Assembly (NCBI RefSeq): GCF_004340945.1
Contig: NZ_SLYD01000004.1
Coordinates: 248,001-312,000 of the forward strand
Length of the DNA stretch: 64,000 nucleotides
Direction of reading: 5' to 3'
Source of the DNA: Sphingomonas sp. PP-F2F-A104-K0414
GTDB taxonomy: Bacteria > Pseudomonadota > Alphaproteobacteria > Sphingomonadales > Sphingomonadaceae
In this document: positions 1-8,592 of the stretch, piece after piece
How the letters are laid out: every line of letters starts with the position of its first letter
Position numbering within the stretch: the first letter of the stretch is position 1
Translations under genes and position numbers: made by a program
Notes under the pieces: model-generated
The model's database searches: none
The model's input: only the letters and a program-made list of their open reading frames with translations
What the model was told of the DNA's origin: nothing

Positions 1-379
1 CACCAACGCCGGGCTGATCGGCACCAACACCTATGGCAAGCCGGTCGGACAGATCGCGCTCGACAAGGAAGCGTGCGACGATCGCCTGCGCGTGGTGGCA
101 CTGGCGACGCAGAATGCCGCGCGCACCGGTGATTACTATGATGGGCTCGCCACCAAGGTCGAGGCGTCCTGTCAGGCCTCGGACGATATCGGCTATCAAC
201 TCGGCGATCCGCTCGAATCGTCGACGCGTCAGGCGCTGAACTTCCTGGCGGGCCGCAGCTGCACGCCGATCACCGGCGACGCGAGCGCACGGTCGTTGCG
301 CACGTCGGAGCCACGGCGCGACCTGCTGATGCCGGATCGGCCCGGCACCGCGCAGCGTGAGGTTCCGGGCCTGTTCTGA
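1..379 (+). CDS. S41 family peptidase, C-terminal part (5' end outside window)
   Basis: This is the last 125 codons of a gene that begins before the window. The reading frame is open from base 2 and stops with TGA at 377-379. The visible part begins around TNAGLIGTNTYGKPVGQIAL; the TYGKPVGQ stretch resembles the segment after the catalytic serine region of exported C-terminal-processing (S41) peptidases. The tail has two cysteines (C48 and C84 of the visible part) and ends without a membrane segment, as expected for a periplasmic protein. The catalytic residues lie upstream and cannot be seen, so the family call is an inference from one motif. Confidence 0.6.
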   Translation, partial: TNAGLIGTNTYGKPVGQIALDKEACDDRLRVVALATQNAARTGDYYDGLATKVEASCQASDDIGYQLGDPLESSTRQALNFLAGRSCTPITGDASARSLRTSEPRRDLLMPDRPGTAQREVPGLF

Positions 380-447
380 CCGCTGGAGCCAAGAGGGGGG
401 CGGCGAGCGAGTTGCCTCTCGCCGCCCCCTCGCCTAGCACCGCGCGC

Positions 448-1119
448 ATGAAACTGATCATCGGCAACAAGGCCTATTCCTCCTGGTCGCTTCGCGGCTG
501 GCTCGCCTGCAAGCAATCCGGTCTTCCGTTCGAGGAGGTGGTCGTGCCGATGTACGACGCCGACTGGGAAAAGCGCCGCTCGGGCGACGAGTTCGCGCCG
601 TCGTCGGGCAAGGTGCCGATCCTGTGGGACGGCGACGCGGTGGTGTGGGACAGCCTGGCGATCGTCGACTATCTCGCCGACAAGGTCGGGCGCGACCGCT
701 TCTGGCCAGAGGACAATGCCGCACGCGCGATGGCACGGTCGATGGCCGCCGAGATGCATTCGAGCTTCGCCGCGCTGCGTCGCAAGCACAGCATGAACGT
801 GCGCCAGGTGTTCCCCGCGCAGCAACCCGACGATGACGTCCTGATCGAGTTGCAGCGAATCATGGAATTATGGGCCCAGGCGCGCGCGCGCTTCGGTGGC
901 GGGGGCGATTTCCTGTTCGGCCAGTTCGGCGCGGCGGACATCATGTTCGCGCCGCTCGTCACCCGGATCGTCACCTATCAGCTGCCGATCGCCGGTTTTG
1001 CAGCAGGCTATATGCAGGCGATGTTCGAACATCCCTTCATGCAGGACTGGATCGCCGCCGCGCAGGAAGAGGAATGGGTCCTCGAACAATTCGAACAGCC
1101 GGTGGCGACGCCCGCTTGA
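448..1119 (+). CDS. Glutathione S-transferase family protein
   Basis: A 223-residue soluble protein. The N-terminus MKLIIGNKAYSSWSLRGWLA is a thioredoxin-like GST domain with the conserved SSWS/RG motif of bacterial GSTs; the cis-proline region is GKVPILWDGD (about residues 50-60), followed by DSLAIVDYLAD. The C-terminal two thirds is the helical GST domain ending near EHPFMQDWIAAAQEE. It would conjugate or bind glutathione to electrophiles in the cytoplasm; the substrate is not predictable. The ATG at 448 is chosen over an upstream TTG at 412 because the GST fold begins right at this Met. It is followed 13 bases later by dapE. Confidence 0.88.
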   Translation: MKLIIGNKAYSSWSLRGWLACKQSGLPFEEVVVPMYDADWEKRRSGDEFAPSSGKVPILWDGDAVVWDSLAIVDYLADKVGRDRFWPEDNAARAMARSMAAEMHSSFAALRRKHSMNVRQVFPAQQPDDDVLIELQRIMELWAQARARFGGGGDFLFGQFGAADIMFAPLVTRIVTYQLPIAGFAAGYMQAMFEHPFMQDWIAAAQEEEWVLEQFEQPVATPA

Positions 1120-1132
1120 TCGGGAGGACAAG

Positions 1133-2248
1133 ATGATCGACCCCGTCCAACTGACCCAGGCGCTGTTGCGCGCGGATAGCGTAACGCCCGCGCGGGGAAC
1201 CGTGTTCGACGTGCTGGAGGCGGCGCTCGTGCCAATCGGCTTCGCGGTCGACCGGTTCGTCGTCGGTAAAGCGCCTGACGGCCCGGTAGAGAATTTGCTC
1301 GCCACACGCGGCGCGGGGCCGCGTCATCTGGCGTTTGCCGGGCATGTCGACGTTGTTCCGCCCGGTGAGGGCTGGACCGGATCGCCCTGGTCCGGCGAGG
1401 TCCGCGGCGGACTGCTGTACGGACGCGGTGCGGTCGACATGAAGGGCGCGGTCGCCGCATTCGCCGCCGCCGCCAGCCGCAGCGATGCGGGAACGCTGTC
1501 GCTGATCATTACCGGCGACGAAGAGGGCCCTGCGACCTATGGCACCGTCGCGCTAATGGAGCGGATGGCCGCGCGCGGGATCGTCCCCGACCTGTGCCTC
1601 GTTGGCGAACCGACCTCGACCGCACGGCTTGGCGACATGGTGAAGATCGGGCGGCGCGGCTCGGTGAACATCTGGATCGACGTCCCGGGGCGCCAAGGCC
1701 ATGTCGCCTATCCGCATCTCGCCGACAACCCGATCCCGCGGCTGATCGCGATCCTCGCGGAGATTGACGCCGTGGTGCTCGACCAGGGTACCGACTGGTT
1801 CCAACCATCGAACATCGAAGTCACCGACATCACCGTCGGCAACCCAGCGCACAACGTCATCCCGGCCAAGGCGATGGCGCGGCTGAGCATCCGGTTCAAC
1901 GACCGCCACCGTGGCGCGGATCTGATCGACCGCATCCGCGCAATCGCCGAGCGTCATGCGCCGGGTACGGTCGTGACAGGCAAGGTATCCGGCGAGGCGT
2001 TCCTGACCGAGCCGGGTGCGTTCTCGACGCTGCTGTCGGATGCGATTGCGGATGCCACCGGCATCACACCAGAGCTGTCGACAACCGGGGGCACCTCCGA
2101 CGCGCGCTTTTTGTCGAAGCTGTGCCCGGTGGTCGAGTTCGGCTTGGTCAACGCGACGATGCACAAGGTCGACGAAGCGGTCGCGGTCGAGGATCTGCGG
2201 ACGCTGACGGATATCTATGCAGGTGTGATCACACGGGCGCTGCGGTAG
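1133..2248 (+). CDS. dapE: Succinyl-diaminopimelate desuccinylase
   Basis: A 371-residue M20 metallopeptidase-family enzyme that hydrolyses N-succinyl-LL-diaminopimelate to LL-diaminopimelate and succinate in the lysine/peptidoglycan pathway. Metal and catalytic motifs are in order: GHVDVVPPGE (about 70), GRGAVDMKG (about 100), the general-base pair in TGDEEGPATYGT (about 130), LVGEPT, GGTSDARF, and the late histidine in ATMHKVDEAV. The ATG at 1133 has a clear GGGAGG ribosome-binding site at 1122-1127. An in-frame extension back to 896 is antisense-like GC-rich frame overlapping the GST gene and is not used. Length matches the family. Confidence 0.95.
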   Translation: MIDPVQLTQALLRADSVTPARGTVFDVLEAALVPIGFAVDRFVVGKAPDGPVENLLATRGAGPRHLAFAGHVDVVPPGEGWTGSPWSGEVRGGLLYGRGAVDMKGAVAAFAAAASRSDAGTLSLIITGDEEGPATYGTVALMERMAARGIVPDLCLVGEPTSTARLGDMVKIGRRGSVNIWIDVPGRQGHVAYPHLADNPIPRLIAILAEIDAVVLDQGTDWFQPSNIEVTDITVGNPAHNVIPAKAMARLSIRFNDRHRGADLIDRIRAIAERHAPGTVVTGKVSGEAFLTEPGAFSTLLSDAIADATGITPELSTTGGTSDARFLSKLCPVVEFGLVNATMHKVDEAVAVEDLRTLTDIYAGVITRALR

Positions 2249-2318
2249 CGCGCCGACGCAGGTCCCTATCGCCTAACGACCCCGCCGTTCCCTAGAACCG
2301 ATCACTCCCCGCGAATAC

Positions 2319-2404
2319 CGTCACCCCAGCGAAAGCTGGGGTATCCCCGTTTGACGGGCGACGCGGGCGACGGTGAAATATCCCAGCTTCCGCTGGGATG
2401 ACGG
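2319..2404. repeat. Palindromic intergenic repeat, family A (imperfect copy)
   Basis: Two arms face each other. The left arm contains CCCCAGCGAAAGCTGGGG, itself a hairpin, beginning with CGTCA. The right arm contains TCCCAGCTTCCGCTGGGA followed by TGACGG. The same element recurs at 8407-8491 and 54931-54996. It lies between the convergent dapE and smr genes and may fold in either transcript. The stretch 2249-2430 holds nothing else recognisable. Confidence 0.85.
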
Positions 2405-2430
2405 AATTGGAAAGGTCGAGAAACCTCCGC

Positions 2431-3081
2431 CTACTCGTCCCCCCGCCCGCGGCGCAGGACGATATACAACGCCCCCTGCCCGCCGTGTCGCGGATGCGCG
2501 CCGCGGACCGCAGCGATCGAGTCCGCGTGGCGCGACCCTGCCAGCCAGTCCGCCACCGCCGACCGGATCGCGCCACGCGCGTGCGGGCGTTCGCTTTCGG
2601 GGCGCGGTGGCTTGCCGGTCACCAGCAGCAGCACACGGTCGCCCCGCGCGATCGCCCGGCCCAGCCCGACGTCGAGCATCGCATGCGCCGACGCTAGCGT
2701 ATGCCCGTGCAGATCGATCGAACTGTCGGGACTGACCACGCCGCGCGTCAGCCTCTTGTCCCAGCCGCCATCGAGCGTGTTCGCGGTGATCGGCTTCGCA
2801 ACCGGCCGCGGTGCCGCCACCGGCTTCGCACCCGGTCGGCTAGCGAACGGCGTGACGACGGTGCGGACGAGCGGCTTTACCCGCCCCATCGGCGCGGGCG
2901 GCGGCGGCACGACTTTGCCATTGGGGCCAATCACCGGTTTCGGTGGAGGCGGCAGCGGCGGGGCGCGCTCTGGAATGCGGATTGCGACCGTGCGCATCGG
3001 CCGGACGCTCGCCATCACGCGCGCCCAGAGCTGCGCCTCCTCCGGGGTGAGGGGGTCAGGGTTGAGGGGTCGACCCGCCAT
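2431..3081 (-). CDS. Smr/MutS2-type domain protein
   Basis: A 216-residue protein. The first half is a low-complexity Pro/Val/Ala-rich segment. The second half carries a Smr domain with the diagnostic SSIDLHGHTLASAHAML motif (about 130-145) and a GDRVLLLVTGKP strand followed by VADWL and the RGAHPRHGGQGALYIVLRR end. Smr domains are nucleases or nucleic-acid binders; the role here is unknown. It is the last gene of a leftward operon with the Tim44-like gene and mltA, and its start lies inside the 3' end of mltA. The ATG at 3081 is chosen; an in-frame ATG at 3093 (MGRK) is an alternative, with no better ribosome-binding site. Confidence 0.85.
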   Translation of the reverse strand: MAGRPLNPDPLTPEEAQLWARVMASVRPMRTVAIRIPERAPPLPPPPKPVIGPNGKVVPPPPAPMGRVKPLVRTVVTPFASRPGAKPVAAPRPVAKPITANTLDGGWDKRLTRGVVSPDSSIDLHGHTLASAHAMLDVGLGRAIARGDRVLLLVTGKPPRPESERPHARGAIRSAVADWLAGSRHADSIAAVRGAHPRHGGQGALYIVLRRGRGDE

Positions 3082-4435
3082 CTTGCGCCCCATTCGCTAG
3101 ACCGTTGAACCGCTGGCTGTTGAGACGTTGTACGGTACCGATGGGCAGCAATAGATACGCGGTGCCACGCCCCGCCATCCCACCCGCGGTCGACTCCGCC
3201 GCTGGGCCAGCGCCCCAGAACGTGTCGAAGCGATTGCTCCCCTTGATCGCGCCGCCGGTGTCCTGTGCGACCCACAAACCACTCGCATCCTGCCGATCGA
3301 GCGACAGGAACACCGGTGCGCCCAGCGGCACGAACTTGACGTCCGCCGCCGCGCTCACCTGACCGGTGACCGGCAATCCAAGCGCCCCCAAAGGCGCGCC
3401 CTCCAACTCGCGGAAGAACACGAAGCTCTTGTTCTCGCGCATGATCGCCTGCCCCTCGGCCGGATGCGCGTGCAACCAAGCGACGATCCCCTGCATCGAG
3501 GTCTGTCCCGGTTGCAGAAGCCCGCGCGACTTCATCAGCGCACCGATGCCGGTGTAATCGCGGCCATTCTGCGTCGCGTAGCCGATCCGCAGGATCTCGC
3601 CATCGGTCAGCCGAAGCCGCCCCGACCCCTGGATCTGGAGGAAGAACAACTCCACCGGATCGCGCGCCCAGGCGAGGATCGGTGCACGCCCGGAGATAGC
3701 GCCCTGCTCGATCGCGGTGCGGTCGTAATAGGGCACCAGATTGCTGCGATCGACACGACCGCGAATCTTCTTGCCCTTCAAGCTTGTCGAGAACGCGCCG
3801 AGATCGACATCGACCAGATCGTTCGGCCGCCCGTAGATCGGCGCATACCCATCGCGACGCTCGAGCGAGCCGGCAATCTCGGGCTCGTAATAGCCCGTCG
3901 CGAACGCCTTGCCGTCGCCGACCTGGACCGCCTCGAACCACTGCGTGAAGAAATTCCGCGCGCCACCGCGGGGGACGGACGCCGCCGCCGCACAGGCCGG
4001 CTGCCAATCGGCACCGCGCGTCAGCCCCGACGCATCGTTGCGGCGCATCAGCGACGGGCAACTCGTGACGAAAGCCGCGAGCGCGGACTGCGCCTGCGTA
4101 TCGTCGATCGGCAGGCTCGCGATCGCCGGACCAGCGGTGACGCCGGCGGTCGCCGCGTTGACGGGGGCCGCGGGTGCAAGGACGGGAGCCGGTAACAGCG
4201 GCACCGCGCCCACGATCCGCGCGGGCATCTGAATGCCACGGATATTAGGCGATGCACCGGTATCGCGCGACGGGTGGACGCGGACCGGCTCGCGCGAAGG
4301 CTCTCGGTCGGAATTGCCGCCGCGATCGACCGGCGCGGGGCCTGCGCGCGGTGGCTCGACGCCGCCGACGCACGCGCTAAGCGCCAAAGCTAGACCCAGT
4401 GCGCTAAGCCCCGCCCCCCTGAAACGCACGGTCAC
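3056..4435 (-). CDS. mltA: Membrane-bound lytic murein transglycosylase A (lipoprotein)
   Basis: 459 residues. The N-terminus is a lipoprotein signal peptide ending in the lipobox LSAC (about 19-22), predicting anchoring in the outer membrane. After a Pro-rich linker, the MltA domain spans about 140-320, with GYYEPEIAGS and PYYDRTAIEQG. The C-terminal 3D domain carries its aspartates in VAQDTGGAIKGSNRFDTFWG, which includes the catalytic Asp region. The enzyme cleaves peptidoglycan glycan strands, leaving 1,6-anhydro-muramic acid. The GTG start at 4435 overlaps the Tim44-like stop codon by four bases, so the two are likely translationally coupled. Confidence 0.93.
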   Translation of the reverse strand: MTVRFRGAGLSALGLALALSACVGGVEPPRAGPAPVDRGGNSDREPSREPVRVHPSRDTGASPNIRGIQMPARIVGAVPLLPAPVLAPAAPVNAATAGVTAGPAIASLPIDDTQAQSALAAFVTSCPSLMRRNDASGLTRGADWQPACAAAASVPRGGARNFFTQWFEAVQVGDGKAFATGYYEPEIAGSLERRDGYAPIYGRPNDLVDVDLGAFSTSLKGKKIRGRVDRSNLVPYYDRTAIEQGAISGRAPILAWARDPVELFFLQIQGSGRLRLTDGEILRIGYATQNGRDYTGIGALMKSRGLLQPGQTSMQGIVAWLHAHPAEGQAIMRENKSFVFFRELEGAPLGALGLPVTGQVSAAADVKFVPLGAPVFLSLDRQDASGLWVAQDTGGAIKGSNRFDTFWGAGPAAESTAGGMAGRGTAYLLLPIGTVQRLNSQRFNGLANGAQDGGSTPQP

Positions 4436-5103
4436 GCCTCGTCGGTGTCGGCAAGCTTCCAGTTCGGATCACTGCTCTTCAGCGTCCGTGCGAAGGTCCA
4501 GACGTCGTGCGTCTCGACCGCGTCGGTCAGCGAGCCGGCCAGGACATTGCCCTCGCCATCACGCGTGACGGCGGCAATATCCGCATCGAACCGCACCGTG
4601 ATCCGAGCATCGCGACCCGACACGCTCGCATCCGAAATTACCGCACGCTCGATCGAGACAAGACGGTTGTCGAGCACTTCGCCCGCCGCAATCCGTGCGG
4701 CGATCGCCTCGGCAAAGGCCGTCCGGACATCGTCTTCGGCCAGATAGCCAAGCTCGTCCTCGTCGCCCTTCCAGAACGCTTCGAGCACCATGCGGTACGC
4801 AGCCTGTGCGCCTTCGAGGAACTGGTTGACGTCAAACCCGGGTTCGGCGGCGACGATCGAACGCAGGCCAGCTTCGGCACGCGGCTCGATGTTGCGGCTG
4901 ACCATCTCGCGCGGCTCAGGCGTCGCATCGACCGTTCGCGGAACTGCGGCAAGCGCAGGCCGGTCTTCGGCTGCGCGCGGCAAGGGCTGTTCATGCCCTG
5001 TCCGCTTACCGAGCACGCTGTACAGTCGCATCGCCAAGAAGCCTGCAACCATCGCGAGAAGTACTACGTAAAACAACCGTGCCTCCGATCTTCGGGCTAA
5101 CAT
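4432..5103 (-). CDS. Tim44/TimA-family inner-membrane adaptor-like protein
   Basis: 223 residues. An N-terminal membrane span (about residues 10-28, LFYVVLLAMVAGFLAMRLYS) is followed by a charged, proline-containing linker. A C-terminal Tim44-like domain follows, with FDVNQFLEGAQAAYRMVLEAFWKGD and a final strand-rich part ending VETHDVWTFARTLKSSDPNW. In mitochondria Tim44 tethers Hsp70 to the import channel; bacterial homologues in Alphaproteobacteria are inner-membrane proteins of poorly defined function. It is the first gene of the leftward Tim44-mltA-smr operon and is divergent from secB across a 137-base gap, a suggestive protein-export neighbourhood. Confidence 0.85.
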   Translation of the reverse strand: MLARRSEARLFYVVLLAMVAGFLAMRLYSVLGKRTGHEQPLPRAAEDRPALAAVPRTVDATPEPREMVSRNIEPRAEAGLRSIVAAEPGFDVNQFLEGAQAAYRMVLEAFWKGDEDELGYLAEDDVRTAFAEAIAARIAAGEVLDNRLVSIERAVISDASVSGRDARITVRFDADIAAVTRDGEGNVLAGSLTDAVETHDVWTFARTLKSSDPNWKLADTDEA

Positions 5104-5240
5104 AGGCCAAAGCTGCGCTTATTCAAACCCGCGCCCGTTGAAACGCCCCTCGGGCACTGCTAATCGCACCGCTTCGACCCAATGGAACGCACGAGCATTC
5201 CGCTTCGGTCCCATCTTTGCGCATTTCAAGGACATGACGA

Positions 5241-5753
5241 ATGGACGATCAGGACAACGGCATCACCATGCCGGACCAGGCTATCGCGAATGGCGAGGAC
5301 ACGATCCCAGCCGCCGGGCTGATCTCGCAGTACGTCAAGGATCTGTCGTTCGAGAACCCGAACGCTCCCGCGGTCTACCAGAACCAGACCCCGCCGGCGA
5401 TCGATGTGCAGTTCAACATCGGCGCGGCGCAGGTCGGCGACGAGGTGCATGAGGTCGTGCTGAAGATCGACGTCCGCGCGGAGACCGACGGGCAGGTCGC
5501 GTTCATCGTCGACCTTTCGTACGCAGGGCTGTTCGGACTCCGCAACATCCCGGCCGAGCATGTCCAGCCGTTCCTGCTGGGCGAGGCTCCGCGCCTGCTG
5601 TTCCCGTTCGCGCGCCGCGTGTTGTCGGATGCGGTGCGTGACGGTGGTTTCCCGCCGCTGCTGCTCGAGCCCATCGACTTTGGCCAGCTGTACCTGACGC
5701 AGTCGGAGCAGCAGGGCATCCAGCCGAACGTCGGCGATTTCGGCCAAGCCTGA
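5241..5753 (+). CDS. secB: Protein-export chaperone SecB
   Basis: 170 residues, normal for alphaproteobacterial SecB. The core reads ISQYVKDLSFENPNAP (about 28-43), the SecA/substrate groove region, then VQFNIGAAQVGDEVHEVVLKI and YAGLFGLRN, and the helix FPFARRVLSDAVRDGGFPPLLLEPIDF. SecB forms a cytoplasmic tetramer that holds preproteins unfolded and hands them to SecA. The ATG at 5241 is taken because the conserved fold follows directly; the upstream frame is not conserved-looking. It is divergent from the Tim44-like operon and 25 bases upstream of murJ. Confidence 0.96.
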   Translation: MDDQDNGITMPDQAIANGEDTIPAAGLISQYVKDLSFENPNAPAVYQNQTPPAIDVQFNIGAAQVGDEVHEVVLKIDVRAETDGQVAFIVDLSYAGLFGLRNIPAEHVQPFLLGEAPRLLFPFARRVLSDAVRDGGFPPLLLEPIDFGQLYLTQSEQQGIQPNVGDFGQA

Positions 5754-5778
5754 TCGAACGGAGGCGGAGCGGTATTAG

Positions 5779-7344
5779 ATGAACCTGACCAAGGCGCTGG
5801 GATCGGTCGGCGGGCTGACGCTCGCCAGCCGTGTCCTGGGGCTCGTGCGCGACTCGCTGTTCGCGCGGTTCGTCGGCGCCGGCTTCGCGTCGGACGCGTT
5901 CCTGATCGCGTTCCGCCTCCCCAACATGTTCCGCGCGCTGTTCGCGGAGGGCGCGTTCTCGGCCGCGTTCATTCCGATGTTCAATCGGAAGGTCGGCGAC
6001 AAGGATGGCCGCGGGCTGCCCGACGGGATCGCGTTCGCCGAGGACGCGCTGTCGGTGCTGCTGCCGACGCTGATCCTGATGACGGTGCTGTTCGAACTCG
6101 CGGCGTGGCCGATGACGTGGCTGCTGACCTTCGGGTTCAATGGCGCGAGCGCTGAGCGGTTCGACTATGTCGTCCACCTGTCGCGGATCATGTTGCCCTA
6201 CCTACCGCTGATCAGCCTTGTCTCGCTGCTTGGCGGCATCCTCAATTCGCTGCACAAATTCTGGATCAACGCGGCCGCGCCAATCCTGCTTAACGCGACG
6301 CTGATCGCCGCGCTGTTGCTGTTCCACGAGCACCAGCCACTGCTGACCGCGCGCAACCAGGCGATCGCGGTGACGATATCGGGCGCGTTGCAGCTCGGAT
6401 GGCTGATCTACGCGTGCCGGGCGTCGGGCGTGAAGCTCCGGCTGAAGCGTCCGCAGCTTAACCCCGACGTGAAGAAGCTCATGTCGCTGATCTGGCCTGC
6501 CGCGGCGGGTGCCGGTGCGGTGCAGATCAACCTCGTCGTCTCGACCGCTCTGGCCGCCGCCCTGCTGCCGGCGGGATCGGTCTCGTACATCTATTTCGCC
6601 GACCGCCTGAACCAGCTTCCGTTAGGCCTGATCGGCATCGGTCTTGGCACCGTCCTGCTCCCCACCATCTCGCGCCAACTCGGCCGCGGCGAGGATGCGG
6701 AGGCGATGGCGACGCAGAACCGCGGCATGGAGCTGGCGCTGTTCCTCACGCTGCCCGCGACGGTCGCGCTGATCGTCTGCGGCGTGCCGATCGTCGGCGC
6801 GCTGTTCCAGCACGGCAAGTTCGCGCTCGACGACAGCGTGCTGACCGCGCAGGCGCTCGCCGCGTTCTCGATCGGACTGCCGTCGTATATCCTCGTGAAG
6901 GTCCTCACGCCGGGCTATTACGCGCGCTCCGACACGCGCACCCCAGTTCGCTATGCGACGATGTCGATGGTCGTGAACCTCGTCCTCAACCTCGCCTTCA
7001 TCAAGCCGCTCGGCCACATGGGCCCGCCGCTCGCCACCGCGATCGCCAGCACGGTCAACGTCGCGATGCTGTACCGGACGCTGGTCCGTCGCGGGCACTT
7101 CACGCCCGACGCGCGGCTGCGCCGGCGGACGTGGCGGCTGCTGGTCGCCGCGCTGATCATGGGCGTCGTGATGTATTTCCTCAACGACCTGTTCCAGCCG
7201 TTCGTAACGGGCATCAGCATCCAGCGCTGGGGGGCGATGCTCGTGCTGGTGACGACCGGCGGTGTCGTCTATGCGATCGCGACCCTGCTCACCGGCGCGT
7301 TCCGGCTGGGCGACATCTCCACGCTTCTGCGTCGTTCCAAGTAA
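5779..7344 (+). CDS. murJ: Lipid II flippase MurJ
   Basis: 521 residues, with about 14 hydrophobic spans, of the MVF/MviN-MurJ family. The N-terminus LGSVGGLTLASRVLGLVRD is the classic MurJ opening, and the conserved FRLPNMFRALFAEGAFSAAFIPMF follows (about 40-63). The protein flips lipid-linked peptidoglycan precursor across the inner membrane. Charged central-cavity residues expected of the family, such as the early arginines, are present. The ATG at 5779 is preceded by GGAGCGG. It is followed 9 bases later by trpS, so co-transcription is likely. Confidence 0.96.
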   Translation: MNLTKALGSVGGLTLASRVLGLVRDSLFARFVGAGFASDAFLIAFRLPNMFRALFAEGAFSAAFIPMFNRKVGDKDGRGLPDGIAFAEDALSVLLPTLILMTVLFELAAWPMTWLLTFGFNGASAERFDYVVHLSRIMLPYLPLISLVSLLGGILNSLHKFWINAAAPILLNATLIAALLLFHEHQPLLTARNQAIAVTISGALQLGWLIYACRASGVKLRLKRPQLNPDVKKLMSLIWPAAAGAGAVQINLVVSTALAAALLPAGSVSYIYFADRLNQLPLGLIGIGLGTVLLPTISRQLGRGEDAEAMATQNRGMELALFLTLPATVALIVCGVPIVGALFQHGKFALDDSVLTAQALAAFSIGLPSYILVKVLTPGYYARSDTRTPVRYATMSMVVNLVLNLAFIKPLGHMGPPLATAIASTVNVAMLYRTLVRRGHFTPDARLRRRTWRLLVAALIMGVVMYFLNDLFQPFVTGISIQRWGAMLVLVTTGGVVYAIATLLTGAFRLGDISTLLRRSK

Positions 7345-7353
7345 GGTTTTTCC

Positions 7354-8361
7354 ATGCGCGTCCTGTCCGGCATCAAGCCCACCGGTAATCTCCATCTCGG
7401 CAATTACCTGGGGGCGGTGAAGCAGTGGGTGACGCTGCAGGACGACGTCGCGGCGCAGGGCGGCGAGTCGATGTTCTTCATCGCCGATCTCCACGCGCCG
7501 ACTGAGTGGATCGCGCCCGCCGAGCTCTCGTCGCACACGATCGAGGTCGCCGCGACGATGATCGCGGCGGGAATCGATCCGGCGAAGTCGATCCTGTTCA
7601 ACCAGGCACGCGTGCCCGCGCATAGCGAGATGGCATGGCTGCTCAACACCGTCGCGCGCGTCGGCTGGCTGAACCGCATGACGCAGTTCAAGGACAAGGC
7701 GGGCAAGAACCGCGAGGGCGCGAGCGTCGGACTGTACGACTACCCAGTGCTGATGGCCGCCGACGTGCTGCTCTACAACGCGACGCACGTCCCGGTCGGC
7801 GAGGACCAGAAACAGCATCTCGAACTCGCGCGCGACATCGCCACCAAATTTAACGGTGATTACAAGGTGGACCTGTTCACGCTCCCCGCCCCGCTGATCA
7901 GCAAGGCCGCGCCGCGGATCATGTCGTTGCGCGATGCGTCGGCGAAGATGTCGAAATCGAACCCGTCCGAGCAGTCGGTCGTCAAGCTGATCGACAGCGA
8001 CGACACCATCGCCGACAAGTTCCGCAAGGCGAAGACCGATCCCGACGTGCTGCCGGCGACGGTCGAGGAACTCGGCGACCGCGCCGAGGCGCGCAACCTG
8101 CTGACGATCTACGCGGCGCTGGCGGACAGCGATGTGGCGACCGTACTCGGCGAGTTCGGCGGTAAGGGCTTTGGCGCGTTCAAGCCGGCGCTCGCGGATC
8201 TGGCGGTGGCGAAGCTCGGGCCGATCCGTGACGAGATGGTGCGGTTGCTCGATGATCGCAGCGCGGTAACGGCGGTGTTGCAGGCGGGGGCGGAGAAGGC
8301 GCGCGCGCTGGCGGCACCGGTGTTGAAGCGAACGCAGGATGCGATGGGGTTGCAGGTCTAA
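7354..8361 (+). CDS. trpS: Tryptophan--tRNA ligase
   Basis: 335 residues, typical for bacterial TrpRS. Class I signatures are intact: the HIGH-type motif TGNLHLGNYLG near residues 10-20 and KMSKSN near residues 198-203. Other family segments are DYPVLMAADVLLYNA and PVGEDQKQHLELARDIA. It charges tRNA-Trp with tryptophan. The gene follows murJ closely and ends just before a repeat-rich gap shared with the convergent dnaA gene. Confidence 0.97.
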   Translation: MRVLSGIKPTGNLHLGNYLGAVKQWVTLQDDVAAQGGESMFFIADLHAPTEWIAPAELSSHTIEVAATMIAAGIDPAKSILFNQARVPAHSEMAWLLNTVARVGWLNRMTQFKDKAGKNREGASVGLYDYPVLMAADVLLYNATHVPVGEDQKQHLELARDIATKFNGDYKVDLFTLPAPLISKAAPRIMSLRDASAKMSKSNPSEQSVVKLIDSDDTIADKFRKAKTDPDVLPATVEELGDRAEARNLLTIYAALADSDVATVLGEFGGKGFGAFKPALADLAVAKLGPIRDEMVRLLDDRSAVTAVLQAGAEKARALAAPVLKRTQDAMGLQV

Positions 8362-8406
8362 ACCCTGCCCGCGACCTAAGCCCTGCCCGTCACCTAGGAA
8401 TATGAT

Positions 8407-8491
8407 CGTCACCCCAGCGAAAGCTGGGGTCTCCCTCGTTGCACGCTACCCCTGCCAAACGGGAAGATCCCAGCTTTCGCTGGGATGACGG
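8407..8491. repeat. Palindromic intergenic repeat, family A
   Basis: The left arm carries CACCCCAGCGAAAGCTGGGG and the right arm CCCAGCTTTCGCTGGG plus TGACGG, separated by about 30 bases. It is the same element as at 2319-2404 and 54931-54996. It lies between the convergent trpS and dnaA genes. Confidence 0.9.
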
Positions 8492-8527
8492 ACGAGGGGT
8501 GGGATTCAGCTAGGATCAGATAGAAAG

Positions 8528-8586
8528 CTTGTTCCCCCGCGAAGGCGGGGGTCCAGACTGGGCTCCCGCCTTCGCGGGGGAACAAG
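8528..8586. repeat. Palindromic intergenic repeat, family B
   Basis: A near-perfect inverted repeat running from CTTGTTCCCCCGCGAAGG to CCTTCGCGGGGGAACAAG around a CCAGACTGGG core. A second copy is at 58128-58180. It ends six bases before the dnaA stop codon, so it could act as the 3' stem-loop of the dnaA transcript, although no T-run follows. Confidence 0.9.
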
Positions 8587-8592
8587 GAGGGG

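Noticed and set aside
6622..8412. A 596-residue minus-strand frame
   Set aside because: Antisense to murJ and trpS, both of which have clear family motifs. Composition is shadow-like.
8407..8586. CRISPR array
   Set aside because: The repeated sequences are inverted hairpins of different families, not regularly spaced direct repeats with spacers, and no cas gene is near.
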